Source: Ampullaceana balthica
Lineage: Eukaryota; Mollusca; Gastropoda; Lymnaeidae
Reading direction: 5' to 3'
DNA: 64,000 bases
NCBI GenBank assembly: GCA_944989445.1
Contig: CALYLW010000316.1
Span: forward strand, 744,001 to 808,000
Part shown: piece after piece, positions 35,009 through 46,069 of the stretch
Layout of the letters: the number at the start of each line of letters is the position of its first letter
Position numbering within the stretch: the first letter of the stretch is position 1
Notes under the pieces: generated by a model
Seen by the model: the letters and a program-made list of their open reading frames with translations, nothing else
Databases searched by the model: none
Told to the model about the DNA's origin: nothing
Position numbers and translations under genes: made by a program

Positions 35009-36115
35009 CTACCAAGACAATACTTTCCATCAAAGCAGTACCTCCTATCAAAGCAATATCTCCTATCAAAGCAATACCTCCTATCAAAGCAATACCTCCT
35101 ATCAAAGCAATACCTCCTATCAAGTCAATACCTCTTATCAAGGCAATACCTCCTATCAAGGCAATACCTCCTATCAAGGCAATACCTCTTATCAAGGCAA
35201 TACCTCTTATCAAGTCAATACCTCTATCAAGGCAATACCTCCTATCAAGGCAATACCTCCTATCAAGGCAATACCTCCTATCAAGGCAATACCTCTTATC
35301 AAGGCAATACCTCCTATCAAGGCAATACCTCTTATCAAGGCAATACCTCCTATCAAGGCAATACCTCTTATCAAGGCAATACCTCCTATCAAGGCAATAC
35401 CTCTTATCAAGGCAATACCTCCTATCAAGGCAATACCTCTTATCAAGGCAATACCTCCTATCAAGGCAATACTTCCTTTCAAGGCAATACCTCCTATCAA
35501 GACAATACCTCCTATCAAGGCAATACCTCCTATCAAGGCAATACCTCCTATCAAGGCAATACCTCTTATCAAGTCAATACCTCTATCAAGGCAATACCTC
35601 CTATCAAGGCAATACCTCCTATCAAGGCAATACCTCCTATCAAGGCAATACCTCTTATCAAGGCAATACCTCCTATCAAGGCAATACCTCCTATCAAGGC
35701 AATACCTCTTATCAAGGCAATACCTCCTATCAAGGCAATACCTCTTATCAAGGCAATACCTCCTATCAAGGCAATACCTCTTATCAAGGCAATACCTCCT
35801 ATCAAGGCAATACTTCCTTTCAAGGCAATACCTCCTATCAAGACAATACCTCCTATCAAGGCAATACCTCCTATCAAGGCAATACCTCCTATCAAGGCAA
35901 TACCTCCTATCAAGGCAATACCTCATATCAAGGCAATACCTCCTATCAAAGCAAAACCTCCTATCAATGTAATACCTCCTATCAAAGCAATACCTCCTAT
36001 CAAGGCAATACCTCCTATCAAAGCAATACCTCCTATCAATGCATTACCTCCTATCAAAGCAATACCTCCTATCAAGGCAATACCTCTACCATGTCAATAA
36101 TTTCTATCAAGACAT
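35009..36115. repeat. 18-bp minisatellite, about 60 copies
   Basis: Monomer GGCAATACCTCCTATCAA with CTCTTATC variants and rare 17-bp units. The period is a multiple of 3, so frames of up to 407 codons (NTSYQG, IPPIKA, LLSRQY repeats) stay open on both strands. I regard them as artefacts: no promoter, start context or splice site supports them. Confidence 0.95.
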
Positions 36116-37453
36116 ATACGTCCTATAAGGATTATACTACCAATCCACACTTATATATTTTTCTTTAAACTTAACCACCATCACCTTTGAAAAACGTTTT
36201 TATTTTCGTGTACCATATCTTGTATGTTGACAGGATTGCCATGACCTAATGTCGAAGTAAGTTTGTGAGTTAATCAATGTTCAAGGGAGGCCATAAAGTT
36301 TGATTTTCTTTGTGAATACATCGATTTCGGATTTTTCAGGCCCTCGTCTAGTTGGTTGAAAAAACAATATACGATATGGAGAGAGAAAAAAAACTCCCAT
36401 AAAAATAAGATACCGCTATAATATTCTTATAATTCATCTGAACTTTTATTTTTAAAATGTAATTTATTGAATTATTATTATTATTTAGAAAAAGGAATGC
36501 AAATCAATAATAAAAAAAAGATTTTATGCGGAAATAAGTCATTTAACAAAAGAGGTTAGCTACCCACGAATATCAAGAAACAGCTAAACAGATAAAACTT
36601 TAGATTGAAATAGGTGTCTTGACCAGAAACTTCCGCATTTCTTTAGGTGAAAAAGATGACAACATTATTATTTTCTAGACAAAATTCATAGTGGGAAAAG
36701 GTGCGTTCTTACAAAACAAATTCACAATTTTAATATATGGGAACATGTCTTGAATTCGAACAAATCAAGTTCAATATTAAAATACACATTGAGGTTAGGT
36801 CAGTTTAACCAAGATTTACAATTTCTTTGTCAAGAATCTTAAGTCATGTCCTGAAAAAAAGTTAAAAATTTTAAAATATATATATATATATTTTGGGGGG
36901 AAATAGTTTAGCAGACTTAAAAATTTTTAAACAATATTTTTTGTATAATTTATCCCTTTTAGAGATTAACCATTAAGAAGATTGTGAGTGTGCATAATAT
37001 TTATATTTTTTTTTAAATAACGCAATAATCTCATTTTGCATTTGAACTGCCCAAAGTGTTAGAAACCTTTCAATAGGGCGTTAGAAACTCGGGCGTCCAG
37101 TGTCCAGGCGTTGGCAAATAGAACCCCTTCCTTTTTACCGTGCAGACGGGAAACACTCGGTCATTTAATGAAATGTGTGACACCAGGTCCTCCCAATACT
37201 TCAAATTAGCATGCACTTTAGGCTCGAGTTTCTGCTTCAACTTACTGGTGTGTGAATGCAATTATTCTCCTGACTCAATCCTCCACAATATAAGCCCATC
37301 TCCCCCTCCCCCACTACCACCACACAGAACTACCGACTCATCCCCACTTCCTTTACCACACACTTTTACACACCTGGGTGTGTTTTTTTAGTCTTCCATT
37401 AAACTCACCAGTAAGCGCCTGTAAGTGTTTTTTTTAAATATATATTTTATATA

Positions 37454-37493
<40 letters not shown>

Positions 37494-38574
37494 CACAGCC
37501 AATCTGTCAGCAGACTATCTTCATTAGACTATCAAATGACTAGGGTTTAGATCGATGGCACGCTGGTGTCCCCTGATCTCAGTGTAATTGTCCGTTACTG
37601 AAGATGAGCGAGCCATAACCCCAGATGTCGCACCACGACTTATACAGTCGGTCCATTATCGTGTCTCCCCGTGCGTGCGTCAGTGCGTGCTCGTGTGTGT
37701 ATGTGTGTGTGTGTGTGTGCAAGCTGACAAAGTGCCTCTAATTCGTTGATTGTTATAGACGGAAAGGGGTTGATAAGCAGAACCAGCTGTTGAGACAACA
37801 AGAGCCGAACTGAATAGGTCGAGATAATAGGAATACCTTTTTTTTCTTTCCATACAAGAATCCAATGTATAGTGCTGCAAGTCTAAATCAACCCTTGGTA
37901 ATATTGAACTGAAGTAAAATTTCTGAGTAGTTTAGCCCGTTAAAGTCTTTAGTGTGTCCATGAAATAATGACACTCGTGCAACAAGCAGCCAACTTATTG
38001 TTTATTTAAAGATATGTTCGAAATAGGTAAAGACCGGGAGGTTTTAGAGAGTACCATTGCAGCGTCGTGGCATTTGGCGGAAGGTTCCATTTAGTGGAGA
38101 ATGGGTTCCATTTAGGGGAGGGTGAGCGCCATTGCATTAATGGGGTGCCATGGGGTTTAGGGTGGTGAAATGTATCCTGATAGATGATGGCCGTTCCCTA
38201 TCCTTTTAATTCAACCCCCTCCCCCCCAAACACAGACACACAAAACCTCCAGTACCAAACATAAAGCGATGTTAGCATTTTATAAAGCGTATCATTAAAT
38301 TGAAGGGAACTCTTCATTATTCTGATACGCACAAATAAAAGGTCCAGAAACAAAGGACAGCTAAAACGTTCAATTGTTATTTTACAGCCATAGTTTTGGA
38401 ATAAATATCAATTTTTTCTGTTTATTGGAGATAGGGAGAAAGGGGATACAAATAATCTTTCCCTTCCAAAATCTTACATATTTTATTTGTTATGTCCCAT
38501 GAATTAACTCCATGCGTAACGTTAAATGTTCAAAAGTCTTTCGAGCAATCCACATCATATCCATTTACATATTT
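36116..38574. other. no gene recognised; simple repeats
   Basis: Contains a TA microsatellite (about 37437-37489) and a TG run (about 37696-37719). A somewhat GC-richer part at 37500-37680 shows no coding motif. Confidence 0.45.
37437..37489. repeat. TA microsatellite
   Basis: A nearly pure (TA)n run following a TTTTATATATAT lead. Confidence 0.95.
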
Positions 38575-38813
38575 TCCCGTAATGGATGTAATGCTTCTTG
38601 GATGTAATGCTGTTAGGTTCAATAGTGCACACCAAAAATTACGGCACCAAATATAACTCTTTTCGAACTTTCTGCATAAAATTGTTCAATATGATAATAA
38701 ATGAATCAAATAAAAATAAATAAAATAAATGAAAGTACTGTATTACGTTATTTTTTAATCTGATTTGTATTTATTTTGCAAACTTCCGTCATTTTTGACG
38801 GGTGATACGCTAG
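38575..38813 (+). mobile_element. non-autonomous Helitron/Helentron-like element
   Basis: The 3' end has the Helitron signature: a 16-bp hairpin CCGTCA-TTTT-TGACGG (38786-38801), an 8-nt spacer, then CTAG followed by T. It shares the internal GTTCAATATGATAATAAATG and AATCTGATTTGTATTTATTT with the copy at 54036. The 5' end (TCCCG, then a GGATGTAATGCTGTTAGG block) is diverged. No helicase. Confidence 0.7.
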
Positions 38814-39185
38814 TATACTAATAAAATTCTTAACTTAAAAAAAAGTTTTTCTAACATTATTTCCCTAAGTGTTTATAATTATTTTGAAATGTAAATGAAA
38901 AATATTATATTTTTAACAATTCAAAAATGAAACCCTTCTGTTTGCATGTGCAAAGTACACGATGTACACTTTTAACACGGTGTGGGGGCCTTAAATAAAA
39001 ATGAAAATTTATTTGGGAAAATATAACTTGAATTTAAAAATCTGCATTTGTGGTAATATTGGATAATATTTACGGTATGTATTATATGCAGTGCTGCCAG
39101 TGACAATTTTTTGAAAAACCTAGCCAATACGTAAAAAAAACCTAGATCCGAAAGAAAAAACCTAGACACGCTAAAAATTAACAAA

Positions 39186-39510
39186 TATGACGTCACAAAG
39201 CTTCACCCCCCCCCACATTTAAGTATTATACCTCCCCCCCCCCGTATTTCCTATTTGAAAATGAGCATGTTTCAAATCATTTTATTGTCATTTAAGTGTA
39301 TATTAAGTGTGACGCTGCAGTCTAATATCTTAACACGCGCGAAGCCATTTAAATTGTCATTAAATAAATTGTAAGAAATCAAATATTTAAGTGGAGCTGT
39401 CATTTAGAGTTTTTGATGTGAAGTCACAGTTCTTAATTAAAAACCCCATGCCCTTGTCACACATCTGGCAAAAGTGTGACGACGCATGTCATCATTTATG
39501 GACGGGCCCC
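39186..39510. mobile_element. partial GGGGCCGTCC inverted-repeat element
   Basis: Its right end CATTTATGGACGGGCCCC is preserved; its left end is cut at about TGACGTCACA. The interior matches the copies at 21271 and 30472 (GAGCATGTTTCAAATCA, CATTAAATAAATTGTAAG). Confidence 0.75.
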
Positions 39511-39614
39511 TAAAGTATTAGTATGTTCTAAAAAGCTATTTGTAAAATATACTTACATCTGCATTTATTCATCACTTATGTCATCTTCCTTATAAATGGC
39601 AATCATAACTTGGA

Positions 39615-39775
39615 ATCATTCTTATCTTATCTATTACAGACGGTACCTTTATCCATTGTTTATGTCTCGTCTTGCATTTTTTATTTGAGTTTTAAATATT
39701 GATAGGGTGTTGGTTTTCCTCGTTTGATCAGTGAGCCCATTCCACTTCCGAATTCCGGAAGGAAATAACGAGAAT
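39615..39775 (-). pseudogene. LINE ORF2 C-terminus and 3' tail (CR1/Jockey-like)
   Basis: The minus strand reads FPSGIRKWNGLTDQTRKTN, then LSIFKTQIKNARRDINNG and a stop. This matches the usual end of CR1/L2/Jockey-type ORF2 (FPxxIRxWNxL...FKxxL). The short untranslated tail ends in GTCTGTAATAGATAAGATAAGAA, as in the fragment at 8084 and the SINE at 50159. It is 5'-truncated and nested in a hAT element. Confidence 0.75.
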
Positions 39776-40260
39776 TAGTATGTGTTTGTTCTTGAATATG
39801 GTACACTCTATACCATGTATACTTAAGAGAATATTCTTTCAACGCAGGCAGAAGAAAATAAAATAGCTTTTAAGTCTGTCATGAAGTTTAATAAAATTGA
39901 ATAGTTTTGGCTCATTCAAGCTGTTTTATCTTGTACTGTACCAGATTTCTTTAGACAGATGGCACCGTAGCAGCAGCAACCTTTCGAATTCAGTGGAATA
40001 GACCCATAGATATAATGTAACATGATAGAGCGGCTAAAAATATTGTTGCCACCTACCGCTTGATTTTATTCTTGAAAATCGAATTTATTTATCATATTAA
40101 TTGCACATATTTATTAATTTTTGTACTTTAACATCTTTTATTTACGTTTTCAAAGAAAAACCTAGATTATGGCTATTTTTGAAATAAAAAACCTAGAAAC
40201 CTAGACAAGGTAAAAAAAAACCTAGATCTAGGTTGAAAAAGTTAGCGCTGGCAGCACTGA

Positions 40261-40285
40261 TTATATGTATATATATATATATATA

Positions 40286-40350
<65 letters not shown>
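40261..40350. repeat. TA microsatellite between two hAT elements
   Basis: (TA)n with two TTATATG interruptions, joining the hAT at 39089-40259 to the one at 40351-41958. Confidence 0.95.
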
Positions 40351-40354
<4 letters not shown>

Positions 40355-40699
40355 GACTGATAACGATTAATTTAAATTTAATCGTACAATGGTAATAATT
40401 TGACAATTAATTAATCGATAATTTAGATTAAAGCCAAAAATTGAAATTTATGGTGTCATAACTTTAGTCATAAGTAACATTTATTAAAAAACTTGTGGAA
40501 AATCGAAATTACACTGGAATGTCTTCTTTATATGACATCTTTTAACCAACAACGCAAACAGACAAGTGTATTGACATTATTTGGTTCAAGTGATGAGTGG
40601 GTCTTATTGACAATATACCCAGCCGAGCTGAAGAATCGTTCACATAGCTTTAGATTGTGTCAGCTGAAGTTTCCGATACTGTAGTGGATGTTTCCAATA

Positions 40700-41460
40700 C
40701 TGTAAAATAATTCCTTGCTAAGCTAGAGAAAACAGCAAAGGCGTGCGGCATGGAAATCAATGCAGAGAAGACCAAGGTCATGGCAAATAGAAAATTCACA
40801 CTAGAGATTCGGATAAACGGGCAAAAACTCGAAGAGGTCTCCACCTTCAAATAATTAGGGGCTTTAATATCCGACGAAGGCTCAAAGCCAGAAATTATTG
40901 CCAGAGTGGCCCAAACAATGGCAGCATTGAGTAAACTAAAGCACATCTGTCAAAGTAAGAAACTCTCCCTGAGATCAAAGATCCGAATAATGCGCTCTCT
41001 GGCGATGTCGGTCTTCTTGTATGGTTGTGAGGCTTGGACGCTCACTGCAGACCTCCAAAGAAGAATCAATGCGCTAGAGATGTGATGTTTCAGAAAGATA
41101 TTGAACATCTCCTACACAGCACACATCACAAACGAAGCGGTCCGCAACGCAATATGTACTGTCATTAGCCCCTTACGAGGACCTACTCACATCAATTAAG
41201 AAGAGGAAGTTACGATGGTACGGAACGTGACAAGAACTGGAGGTCTCGCAAAGACTATTTTGCAAGGCACAGTCCAGGGAGGAAGGAAAAGAGGCAGACA
41301 AAAGAAGAAATGGGAGGACGATATCAAAGCGTGGACCAGTCTGTCATTCAGTGACTCTCAAAGGGCAGCACAGGACCGGGACAAATGGCGTTAGAAAGTG
41401 AGCAGTTCACGATGGTGCCCCAACGACCCAATGACAGGGTTAAGGGATAGTTCAAGTTCA
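40700..41460 (+). pseudogene. LINE reverse transcriptase C-terminal half
   Basis: Reads GMEINAEKTKVMANRKFTL, then VSTFK, a stop, LGALISDEGS, then RVAQTMAALSKLK, FLYGCEAWTL, KRKLRWYGT, GGLAKTILQGTVQGG, and RQKKKWEDDIKAWTSLSF...QRDKWR-type segments. This is the thumb and C-terminal tail of an invertebrate LINE ORF2, ending in a TTCAAG repeat tail. Stops and frameshifts make it dead. It belongs to a different family from the LINE fragments at 8084 and 39615. Confidence 0.88.
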
Positions 41461-41514
41461 AGTGCATGTTTGGTTTTCCGGTGATATGTAAGCGAAGTGT
41501 TAGAACCATGGTAG

Positions 41515-41703
41515 CAATGTTCCCTTTAAGCAGCGTGTCTGCGCAGATATTTGACCGACGCCACGCAGGAGTTTAGAATCACCGCGCAGCAAATTTTGTA
41601 AAATATTGCACAAAAAAATGGACGTTGTGCAACTTTGCACACGAGTTGTTTTTTTTTACTTTGCACACGGACCAAACGAAGCTTAGACTTGGAGGGAACA
41701 TTA
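41515..41703. mobile_element. hAT MITE, CAATGTTCCC family, nested
   Basis: 189 bp. It starts CAATGTTCCCTTTAAGC and, inverted, ends TAATGTTCCCTCCAAG. It has a perfect 8-bp duplication CATGGTAG (41507-41514, 41704-41711). Removing it restores the match of the surrounding element to the copy at 6161. Confidence 0.93.
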
Positions 41704-41954
41704 CATGGTAGGCAAACGATTTCTCTCAATGGACATAATAACCTTTATCAACATTTTGAACATTCACGTCAGTCAATAGTTTAAAACCAAAAATGTTCGT
41801 GTCATCTTCCGGAAATTAGTTTATATTTATCGTGCGAAGTGCGAAACATTTTACTTTTTGACTTCCAGTACATTTATAAGTGGTGGGTCGATTAATCGTT
41901 AAAAAAATGTAATCGTTAAAATTTTTAACGATTAATCGAGAAATTTCCGCAGCC

Positions 41955-41958
<4 letters not shown>

Positions 41959-41996
<38 letters not shown>

Positions 41997-42030
41997 TTGA
42001 ACTTAAAATATTATATATATATATATTGAA
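41959..42030. repeat. TA-rich microsatellite
   Basis: Two (TA)n runs separated by CATATATTGAACTTA-type sequence. Confidence 0.85.
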
Positions 42031-42307
42031 CTTAGAATTTCCGGTGAGCTAATAAGAGAAACAAAATAGGGCATTGGCGTTGGCATACTGGTGTACACTA
42101 ACTGTATCGCAATAAATTGCTTGACGTTCAATAGGTCTAGTGAATATTAGTTGGCGCCTATCAGAAATAAAATCATTGTCGTAGTTTAAAACAAATACAA
42201 ATTATAATTGTATTCGATAAACGCAATTGAAGTAAATAGAAAATTAAATAATACACGAAAAGAAATTAAAATAAACTTTGGGTCGTAACAAAAAGATTTG
42301 AGGGCTT

Positions 42308-42352
42308 ATTTATACATCTTATTTATACATCTTATTTATACATCTTATTTAA
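42308..42352. repeat. 15-bp tandem repeat
   Basis: About three copies of TTATTTATACATCTT, the last one diverging. Confidence 0.9.
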
Positions 42353-42760
42353 ACGCTTTATGCGTCCGGTTTTTTGTATCTTATGTTTGGGAGAAGATTT
42401 CATTTGCCTTACAGCAACGTACAACTATTATAATGATTATCACAGTTCTTATCAAACCCGAGATAGTCTTATAGTCATTTCACTTTTTTAAATGAGTAAT
42501 AAATTGTACATCTGTGTCGTGTGATTCTTTGACCGACTTTAGCAACGAGCCACTGCGCTGTAACGTTAATCCATTCAATGACTAATTTTTATCAAGTGTA
42601 CCTAGAGTCTAGAGCAGTGGTTCCTAACCTTTTGGGGTCCATGCACCCCTTCAGATGCCCAAAAAAGTTCATGCACCCCCTCTTTAAACTTGCAGAAAAT
42701 GCATAATAAACTATGTTTATTTTAGGAACACAACAGCTTTGACAATAGGCAACAGAGAAT

Positions 42761-44795
42761 TTAGTGATAGATCTGCTGCTTCTTATGATCAATCAGCGAT
42801 TTAAATCTGGGGACTGTTTTGGACAAAGCAACTCTCATGTGATCCTCTGCATTCAACTTATTCCTTGGGGGATACGGTGGTCGAGTGGCAGCGCGCTCGA
42901 ATGGCGTACCGATGGTCACGGGTTCGAATCCATGGGAAGCCATGTTTTGTTCCCGGGGCGGGGCCTAGGGTTAGGGAAAATAAAAGGCGGCTGGGTAATG
43001 CGTGGAACCCTTATAGCCGTGGCATGTGAACGCTGCATCACTTGCCAAAATCAACTGCTGCCTTGCAGATGGTCTTGGCTGACCAAAGGCTATGGAAGCA
43101 CATCCAGAAAAAACAGCAGGCTGAAGTCGGAGACCACGGGCCAATTGACGCAAAACTCGTCGGCACGCAATACTCAAATTGAGAACGAAGAAGAAGAAAC
43201 TTATTCCTTTCCTTGGTTTTAATCGTCAAAAGTGTGGAGAATCCTGCTTCACAGAGATAGGTTGTGGCAAATGGAAGGAGAGTCAGTACTGCCCTATTGG
43301 CTAGTTGTGGATAGGAATCTAGCTGGGCGCATCAAAATTCAATCAAGGTATTGCAACTGAAGGCACTCCTCAGTACTTTTCTGGTTCTCAAATTAATCAG
43401 GTCATCTTTAGCAAAGTCACTGTCATCAATGTTGTCCAAGTCACAGAGAAAAGGATTGCGAATTCAAAGGTCTTTCCTAGCAATTTCTTGACAGAAATAC
43501 CCATCAAAGGACTTTTGCAATCTTGAAAGGTGCTCTGAAATTTCCCCTTTGATTTTGTCAGGCAGTGATCCCTCAGTGCTTCCTTCTGCACCAGATATTA
43601 CAACTTCATCCAAGAGTGGAAAGTTGGCCAAGTTGGACTTTTGTAGTCGTCGTTGGAATAGTGGCACTTTGTTAAGGAAGGCTTGCAATCTCTCAGTAGC
43701 ATCCATTACAGTCAAACCAGGTCATTGGAGAGATGTGTTCAACTCATTCAAGGTGGAGAAGATGTCAGCCAGGTATGCCAAGTAATTAATGAAATTTGGA
43801 CAGTCAAACTAGTCAGCAATGTAACTCTCTTTTTCTCGCAAGAAAATGGCAAGCTCCACTCTCAGTTATACTAACCGTGAAAATATCCATCCCCTGGACA
43901 ACCAGCTCACCTCAGTGTGGTAGAGCAGAACTTAATGTTCAGAGACCACCTCCTGACAGAACAACTTAAAGAGGCAGTGGTTCAAGGTATGTGAGGGGAT
44001 AAAATTTACAACTTGGACTGTAGTAGAAAGAACTGACTTCCAGGTTGGAGATAGAGTTTTGCATGCCAGGGCCTGACGATGAAGGATACAGTGTGTAGTG
44101 ACAATATCTGGAACTTCTTTCTTTAGCAGTGCTGAAAATCCCGACTTATTACCGAGCATGGAGGGAGCATCACCTGTGCAAATTGAAGAAATTCTTGAAG
44201 TCCAGTCAAACTGGTTTTCAGTGAAGAATGCCCTGAATTCCTCCTTCAGCAATCCACTGAGAACATATCTCAGAAATACAAGAATCTGACTGCATTGTCC
44301 TACATCAGTGGATTCATCCAGCTGCATGCTAAATTTAAAAGGACTGCTTCTCATTTCGCACAAGACTTGTTCCAGAATGTCTGCAGCCATGTCACTAATC
44401 CTAGAATGAATAGTGTCATTGTAATTGTACAAATGAACTTTCTCAACCTGCTTCCTCTGCTGGTGACCACACATCAGTTCCACCATCTCCAGAGCAAAAG
44501 GCTTCACCAAAGTTCTCCAATGGTGTGGGGCTTCTTGTTCTTTGCAATAAGATATGCAACCTTGAATGATGCCTCCAGTGCAGGTTTCTGTGACAAAGAA
44601 AATCCAAGCTTGGGCAAGGTACATGAGGTCAAGAAGCGAGCTCTCTTCTGCTTGAAGACCTCAACACTGGTCTTGGAATTGGATGGATGGACTTTCTCCA
44701 AGTGCTCTCGGAGTCTATCAGGCTTCATGTTGTCATTGCACAGGATTTTTCCACAGAGGAAGCACTGAGGCTTTTGTGTTTCATCTCTCTCTCTT
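42761..44795 (-). pseudogene. hAT transposase, ZBED5-like, broken
   Basis: From the N-terminus: a BED zinc finger (PQCFLCGKILCNDN, then MKPDRLREHLEKVHP), with its two Cys and two His in place, at about 44765-44680. Next comes a helical linker, then the RNase H-like core (SMQLDESTDVGQCSQILVF, then GDAPSMLGNKSG and THCILHRQALA) in the frame 43932-44624. Then LLYHTEVSWLSRGW, and a late segment in the frame 43464-43715. The hAT dimerisation end reads YLCEAGFSTLLTIKTKERNK, broken by the SINE, and resumes LNAEDHMRVALSK...KQQIYH-stop at 42761. Defects seen: a frameshift near 44515, a TAA in place of a codon after VVSEH, and the SINE. It was probably full length before decay. Confidence 0.92.
42867..43197 (+). 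mobile_element. tRNA-derived SINE inside the transposase frame
   Basis: Begins GGGGATACGGTGGTCGAGTGG with A box TGGTCGAGTGG and B box GGTTCGAATCC. The body contains GGCGGCTGGGTAATGCGTGG and it ends (GAA)n. It has a perfect 12-bp duplication AACTTATTCCTT (42855-42866, 43198-43209). The duplicated bases are transposase codons, so the insertion point is exact. Same type as the SINE at 26343-26685. Confidence 0.95.
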
Positions 44796-45446
44796 TTTTT
44801 ATTATTTATTAACGATTTTGAGGGGGTGATGAGATGACAATCGGAAAGTCGTACCAGTCACAGGCAAATTTTTAACTGACCAAGTTGGTGTTTTTAATGA
44901 CCGGAATTGGATGCTCAACTCAAGATTTTAGGTTTCAATGACGAACATTGGCTTACATTTAATTTATTAATGTTTTTAAGACCTTGTGAAGGAAAAAAAA
45001 TCCCAACGTTTACATCCTCTCAAAACAGTTAGAGGGTCACCGGAAGACATATATCTGACGTATTTGATGACAAAATTAAATTATTTTTAGGAAACTGTTA
45101 CTTAAAACACGAAATTCCGAGGAACACGTAGAGCGAACTGTTCATTTTGCGAAAATGTTTTTCCGTCAATTTTCCACATGCGCAGAACGATGACCGAACG
45201 AGTATCATAAAGGTTGTATATGGGCGCCATTTAACGCGGCATGCCTTGCTTATTGTTTACATTTTCAGATTATCAGGTTTTCTTTCTTTTTTTTTCCTTC
45301 TTTTGTTTGGTCCTCTTTTTCTTTTTTTTCCTTCTCTGAATGGTTCATGCACCCCCTGGAACCTGCTCATGCACCCCCAAGGGGTGCATGCACCACTGGT
45401 TAGGAACCCCTGGTCTAGAGAGTACCCATCACGATGTATATCTCTG

Positions 45447-46069
45447 CGACAACACACAGAAGGTAACACAAGGCGACAACACACAGAAGGTAACACAAGG
45501 CGACAACACACAGAAGGTAACACAAGGCGACAATACACAGAAGGTAACACAAGGCGACAACACACAGAAGGTAACACAAGGCGACAATACACAGAAGGTA
45601 ACACAAGGCGACAATACACATAAGGTAACACAAGGCGACAATACACAGAAGGTAACACAAGGCTACAATACACAGAAGGTAACACAAGGCGACAATACAC
45701 AGAAGGTAACACAAGGCGACAATACACAGAAGGTAACACAAGGCGACAATACACAGAAGGTAACACAAGGCGAAAACACACAGAAGGTAACACAAGGCGA
45801 CAAACACACAGAAGGTAACACAAGGCGACAATACACAGAAGGTAACACAAGGCGACAATACACAGAAGGTAACACAAGGCGACACCACACAGAAGGTAAC
45901 ACAAGGCGACAAACACACAGAAGGTAACACAAGGCGAAAACACACAGAAGGTAACACAAGGCGACAACACACAGAAGGTAACACAAGGCGACAAAACCAC
46001 AGAAGGTAACACAAGGCGACAACACACAGAAGGTAACACAAGGCGACAACACACAGAAGGTAACACAAG
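45447..46069. repeat. 27-bp minisatellite, about 23 copies
   Basis: Unit GACAACACACAGAAGGTAAC + ACAAGGC, starting about 26 bp after the hAT target-site duplication. Period 27 keeps both strands open for up to about 270 codons (DNTQKVTQG, CYLLCIVAL types). These are artefacts. Confidence 0.95.

Larger units (their letters stand above)
39089..40259. mobile_element. hAT element, CAGTGCTGCCAG ends
   Basis: A 1171-bp element with the left end CAGTGCTGCCAGTGACAA and, inverted, the right end CAGTGCTGCCAGCGCTAA. It has a perfect 8-bp duplication ATTATATG (39081-39088, 40260-40267). Subterminal AAAAACCTAG motifs are repeated at both ends. Its interior is filled by a partial GGGGCCGTCC element and a LINE 3' end. 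No transposase frame survives. Confidence 0.92.
40351..41958. mobile_element. hAT-like element with TTAGGGCTG ends, second copy
   Basis: In reverse orientation to the copy at 6161-6910. It starts TTAGGACTGATAACGATTAA and ends TTTCCGCAGCCCTAA, in TA-rich flanks. It is longer because a LINE fragment (about 40700-41460) and a hAT MITE (41515-41703) have inserted. The shared frame MTSFNQQRKQTSVLTLFGSS is at 40520-40590. Confidence 0.78.
42615..45412 (-). mobile_element. hAT-Charlie-like transposon with ZBED5-like transposase remnant
   Basis: 2798 bp. The left end is CAGTGGTTCCTAACC and the right end, inverted, is CAGGGGTTCCTAACC, each followed by repeats of CATGCACCCC. The 8-bp duplication GTCTAGAG (42607-42614, 45413-45420) is perfect. 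It contains a near-complete but broken transposase on the minus strand and a SINE inserted within that frame. The left inverted repeat is of the CAGTGGTTC type common in hAT-Charlie elements. Confidence 0.95.

Noticed and set aside
34877..36100. 407-codon plus-strand frame (SYQGNT repeats) and overlapping frames of up to 330 codons
   Set aside because: Produced by an 18-bp tandem repeat that keeps all frames open; no start context, splice site or non-repeat domain.
42867..42940. tRNA gene
   Set aside because: A and B boxes are present but the acceptor and anticodon arms do not pair properly, and the sequence continues as a SINE with target-site duplication.
42764..43222. 152-codon plus-strand frame
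   Set aside because: Crosses a SINE and its hAT flank; the real coding remnant is on the other strand.
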